DNA from: Actinomycetes bacterium
GTDB lineage: Bacteria > Actinomycetota > Acidimicrobiia > Acidimicrobiales > Palsa-688
DNA length: 7,094 nt
NCBI GenBank assembly: GCA_021819345.1
Contig: JAKARG010000165.1
Location: 1 to 7,094 of the forward strand
Direction: 5' to 3'
Each line of letters begins with the position of its first letter. Within the stretch, counting starts at the first letter, position 1. A model generated the notes under the pieces. It was not told the origin of the DNA and made no database searches. It saw nothing but the letters and a program-made list of their open reading frames with translations. Below, piece after piece: positions 4,828 to 7,094 of this stretch. The position numbers and the translations under genes are program-made.

Positions 4828-6046
4828 AGGCACCCAGCCCGCCGGGGGAGTCGATCCCCCTCGGCAACCTCCGGGGGTCCCAGCCGAGACGAGACACGGC
4901 GGTCTCGAACGCGAAGCGATCGGTCATCCCCCCGACGTAGGCAATCGCCCGGCGGGCACGGTGCTCGTCGTCGTCGGCGCTGCTCCCGTCGGCGCTGCTC
5001 CCGTCGGCCCTGCTCCCGTCGGCCCTGCTCCCGTCGGCGCTGCTCCCGTCGGCCCTGCTCCCGTCGGCCCTGCTCCCGTCGGCGGCCAGAGCGGAGGCGG
5101 GCAGCCGGGAGGGGTCCTCGACGAAGAAGTCGACGAGCGCCCGCAGGACCGCCACCACCGCCTCGGCTTGGAGCCTGGAGGCCGCCTCGGTGTAGATCCG
5201 CTCGTAGTTGAAGCGCCTGAGCTCGGCCAGGGCCCCGGCAGCCTCGGCGCGCATGCCGACCTGCCCGGTCGCTGCGACGCAGTCGACCAGCGCGGCGATG
5301 AAGGCGCGCAGCTGCGACGAGCGGCTCCGACCGGCGAAGTCCACCACGGCATCGGGCAGGTCGCCGGGATCGACGATGCCGGCGCTGATCGCGTCCTCGA
5401 GGTCGTGGGCGCAGTAGGCACAGCGGTCGGCCCAGCTCACGACCACCCCCTCGGGGCTGTGCGGGCTCGGCAGGGACCACGAGTGGTTACGGATCCCGTC
5501 GAGGGTCTCGGCGCAGAGGTTGAGCGGCGCGAGCACCACGTCTGCGCCCCACACGGCGTGGTCGTAGCCCGCCTCGAGGTACGGGGAGAAGGCATCCTCG
5601 CTGGCATGACCACCGGGCCCGTGACCGCAGTCGTGGCCGAGGGCGATCGCCTCGGTGAGGGCGACGTTGAGCCCTACCGAGCTCGAGACCGCCGTGGCCA
5701 CCTGGGCCACCTCGAGAGCGTGGGTGAGGCGGGTGCGCTGGTGATCGCGGGGGAACACGAACACCTGCGTCTTGCCCGCGAGGCGGCGGAAGGGAGCCGA
5801 GTGCAAGATGCGGTCGCGGTCGCGCTCGAAGCAGGTCCGAGCCCGGTCGGCCTCCTCGGCGACGAGGCGGTTCCCCGCTCCCGATGCCCGAGTGGCACCG
5901 GCTGCGAGCATCCGGTCCTCCGCCTCCTCCCGGGCGAGGCGGTCCCGGTCGCGCGGGACTATCCGAGGCTCGCTCCCGCCCCCGTGGGCGTGCACCACGC
6001 CGATGTCGTCGGGGTGGCCGAGCATGGTCGCCGCCCAGCCGGCCAT
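4826..6046 (-). CDS. HD-domain dGTPase-like triphosphohydrolase with internal ADGS repeats
   Basis: The protein is about 406 residues from ATG 6046. ERDRDRILHSAPFRRLAGKT (74-93) and RTRLTHALEVAQVA (104-117) are typical of deoxyguanosinetriphosphate triphosphohydrolases, which release triphosphate from dNTPs. Metal ligands expected for the HD domain are H109, H138-D139 and D207. SPEGVVVSWADRCAYCAHDLEDAI (197-220) and YVGGMTDRFA (370-379) also fit the family. The usual HDxGHPPFGH segment reads HDCGHGPGGH here, so substrate range may differ. Residues 322-357 are seven ADGSR/ADGSS repeats, probably a flexible acidic linker before the last helix. The start is uncertain: ATG 6046 follows a G-run, ATG 6025 and GTG 6091 are alternatives, and the open frame reaching 6202 overlaps the upstream cytochrome gene. 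It starts 59 bp after that gene. Actinobacteria usually keep a dgt near dnaG, so this may be a paralogue. Confidence 0.82.
   Translation of the reverse strand: MAGWAATMLGHPDDIGVVHAHGGGSEPRIVPRDRDRLAREEAEDRMLAAGATRASGAGNRLVAEEADRARTCFERDRDRILHSAPFRRLAGKTQVFVFPRDHQRTRLTHALEVAQVATAVSSSVGLNVALTEAIALGHDCGHGPGGHASEDAFSPYLEAGYDHAVWGADVVLAPLNLCAETLDGIRNHSWSLPSPHSPEGVVVSWADRCAYCAHDLEDAISAGIVDPGDLPDAVVDFAGRSRSSQLRAFIAALVDCVAATGQVGMRAEAAGALAELRRFNYERIYTEAASRLQAEAVVAVLRALVDFFVEDPSRLPASALAADGSRADGSRADGSSADGSRADGSRADGSSADGSSADDDEHRARRAIAYVGGMTDRFAFETAVSRLGWDPRRLPRGIDSPGGLGA
4976..5080. repeat. Seven-copy 15-bp tandem repeat inside the dGTPase-like gene
   Basis: Seven contiguous 15-bp units read GGCSCTGCTCCCGTC on the plus strand; the only difference between copies is G or C at the fourth base. 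In plus-strand order that base is G, G, C, C, G, C, C. On the coding strand each unit encodes DGSRA or DGSSA, in the order R, R, S, R, R, S, S, so a 45-bp higher-order unit (RRS) is itself repeated. The period is a multiple of three, so gain or loss of units keeps the reading frame. Conserved enzyme sequence resumes on both sides. Confidence 0.97.
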
Positions 6047-6063
6047 CCGGCCCCCCGGGCCGG
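6047..6063 (-). other. Strong GC hairpin just before the dGTPase-like start
   Basis: CCGGCC (6047-6052) and GGCCGG (6058-6063) form a 6-bp all-GC stem with a 5-nt loop, directly abutting the ATG at 6046. On the minus-strand transcript the loop is G-rich (CGGGG), so the only Shine-Dalgarno-like run for this start would be in or beside the loop. It may restrain translation, act as a weak terminator after the cytochrome gene, or argue for a different start. Confidence 0.3.
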
Positions 6064-6105
6064 GCCGGGCCTGCTCACCCGCTGGCTCCACCCCCTCACC
6101 GTAGG

Positions 6106-6885
6106 TCAGCCGGGGTCGGCCGACCCACCCCGGGGCACCTCGGACCGGCTCGCCCGATCCCCACGGTGCGCGCCGGCCGCCTCGGTCAGCTCTGCGAGCC
6201 ACGCCGGGGCGTGCTCGGATGCCCAGGAGCTCCCGATCCGGCCGGTGAGCATCGACCCCATCGAGTCACGGTCCGAGACCGCGAGGGCCACGTGCCCGGC
6301 GACCACCAACACGAACACCACGGCCAACCAGTTGTGGACGAAAGTCGCCCCCATGCGCCAGCTGAGCGGGAACGGACGGTACCAGCGCAGGAGGCAACCG
6401 GTCGCGAGCATCACGAGCCCGGCCCCCGCAGTGAAGGCTGCGTTCAGCTTCTGGCCGGGGTTGAACTTCCCGAGCCGGCACGCTGCGTCCGCCCCCCGCC
6501 GGGACCCACCCCGAAGGACCGCTCGCGCCCAGCGGCGGTCTTCGGGGCCCCACCGGTTGACCCGGGCGAGGTCGGCGCGCAGCCCTTTGCCCCAAGAGCC
6601 GCTCAGTGCGACGAGCACCGGTAGCGGCAGCGCCAGCCCTGCGTAGACGTGGACCCGCTCCACCAGCTCCCTCCGCCCGATGAGCGCCTCGAGCGGGGCG
6701 AGGTACAGGGCGGCACCGGTGATCACGAGCGTGGCGAAGAGCGACGCGTTCAGCCAGTGAACGACCCGCTCGACTCGATCGAAGCGCAGCAACGAGGGGC
6801 GCCGGCCGGCGGTGCGCACCTCGCCGCCCGAGGGGCTCTGGTCCAGTCCGGTCGGCGAACTGCCCCCCGCCGATCCTCCGGCCAC
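6106..6885 (-). CDS. Di-heme cytochrome b subunit (formate dehydrogenase gamma / cytochrome b561-like)
   Basis: This is a 259-residue membrane protein with four likely transmembrane helices near 41-63, 77-96, 148-168 and 179-203. Histidines H43, H79, H184 and H198 lie in helices one, two and four. The 14-residue spacing of the last pair matches the E. coli FdnI family, in which four such residues bind two b hemes. GKFNPGQKLNAAF (139-151) corresponds to the family's NxGQK segment, and the RDSMGSMLTGRIG stretch (206-218) is also typical. Such subunits pass electrons between the quinone pool and a partner oxidoreductase. The gene starts 3 bp after the molybdopterin oxidoreductase, its likely partner. 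The first 30 residues are glycine/serine-rich and poorly conserved in appearance. GTG at 6885 is taken as the start; GTG at 6819 is possible. The C-terminal tail after residue 235 is polar. The exact electron donor or acceptor cannot be read from the sequence. Confidence 0.82.
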   Translation of the reverse strand: MAGGSAGGSSPTGLDQSPSGGEVRTAGRRPSLLRFDRVERVVHWLNASLFATLVITGAALYLAPLEALIGRRELVERVHVYAGLALPLPVLVALSGSWGKGLRADLARVNRWGPEDRRWARAVLRGGSRRGADAACRLGKFNPGQKLNAAFTAGAGLVMLATGCLLRWYRPFPLSWRMGATFVHNWLAVVFVLVVAGHVALAVSDRDSMGSMLTGRIGSSWASEHAPAWLAELTEAAGAHRGDRASRSEVPRGGSADPG

Positions 6886-6888
6886 CCC

Positions 6889-7094
6889 TCAGCCCGCTCG
6901 CTTCGGTGGGTGGCCGCTGATCCAGGCATCCTCGGGGTAGCCGTTCTGCTCCCAGTAGCCCGGTTCGACCCGGTCGCTGAGGGTGACCCGCGAAAGCCAC
7001 TTGATCGACTTGTAGCCGAACATGTCCGGCACGTACAGCCGGACAGGGCCACCGTGGCCCCGGGTGAGGGGGGCTCCCAGCATTCGGTAGTTGA
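6889..7094 (-). CDS. Molybdopterin-dependent oxidoreductase, C-terminal fragment (5' end outside window)
   Basis: The last 68 or so codons of a minus-strand gene end in TGA at 6889-6891. The sequence NYRMLGAPLTRGHGGPVRL, followed by a VPDMFGYKSIKWL stretch, is characteristic of the Oxidored_molyb domain of the sulfite oxidase/YedY (MsrP) superfamily. The HGxPxRL and GYKxxKW segments line the molybdopterin pocket. The protein ends about 45 residues after HGG with GYWEQNGYPEDAWISGHPP, leaving no room for the C-terminal dimerisation domain of true sulfite oxidases, so a YedY-like or actinobacterial short form is more likely. The cysteine ligand and the export signal, if any, lie outside the window. 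An ATG at 7083 is internal, since the frame and homology continue upstream. Its immediate downstream neighbour is the cytochrome b gene, suggesting a membrane-anchored redox pair. The substrate is unknown. Confidence 0.78.
   Translation of the reverse strand, partial: NYRMLGAPLTRGHGGPVRLYVPDMFGYKSIKWLSRVTLSDRVEPGYWEQNGYPEDAWISGHPPKRAG

Noticed and set aside
4976..5080. CRISPR-like array
   Set aside because: The units are directly adjacent with no spacers, encode an in-frame peptide repeat, and no cas genes are near.
4247..6646. A 799-codon plus-strand open frame, including an APVG-type repeat that resembles an elastin-like protein
   Set aside because: It is antisense to DUF3107, the dGTPase-like gene and the cytochrome gene, all with recognisable conserved motifs. 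The APVG repeat is the other strand of the ADGS minisatellite. Long antisense frames are common in DNA this GC-rich.

Overview
This is a high-GC bacterial window with an actinobacterial gene set: a WhiB-family iron-sulfur regulator, a PdtaS-type HisKA_2 histidine kinase, a DUF3107 protein and a pair of ArsA/Get3-like ATPases resembling mycobacterial Rv3679/Rv3680. WhiB and DUF3107 proteins are essentially confined to Actinobacteria. The lineage within the phylum cannot be fixed from this sequence; a deep branch such as Acidimicrobiia is a guess. Every family call comes from reading motifs, not from a database search.

Layout. Positions 1-233 (+) hold the tail of a diacylglycerol/lipid kinase. 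A 181-bp gap with promoter-like and operator-like sequence leads into a whiB1-type gene (415-708, +). A 146-bp convergent spacer separates it from a minus-strand block that fills the rest of the window. In transcription order (right to left) that block holds the C-terminus of a molybdopterin oxidoreductase, a four-helix cytochrome b subunit, an HD-domain dGTPase-like protein with an internal 15-bp tandem repeat, a DUF3107 protein, two ArsA/Get3-like ATPases and the pdtaS kinase. No gene-free stretch exceeds 300 bp. I see no tRNA, rRNA, CRISPR array, insertion sequence or phage gene.

How the genes may work together. The molybdoenzyme and cytochrome b genes are 3 bp apart and probably form one membrane-linked redox module. 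DUF3107, the two ATPases and pdtaS are separated by 25, 6 and 16 bp and look like one operon. The two ATPases are probably partners: one keeps the signature lysine of the deviant Walker A motif and the other has serine there. The whiB1/pdtaS convergent pair matches the M. tuberculosis order Rv3219/Rv3220c as I recall it.

The window looks mostly like a conserved actinobacterial chromosomal region, not an accessory island. The observations most worth following are a CRP-like palindrome just upstream of whiB1, the in-frame minisatellite in the dGTPase-like gene, and the linkage of Get3-like ATPases to DUF3107 and PdtaS. I did not find convincing evidence of a wholly new system.
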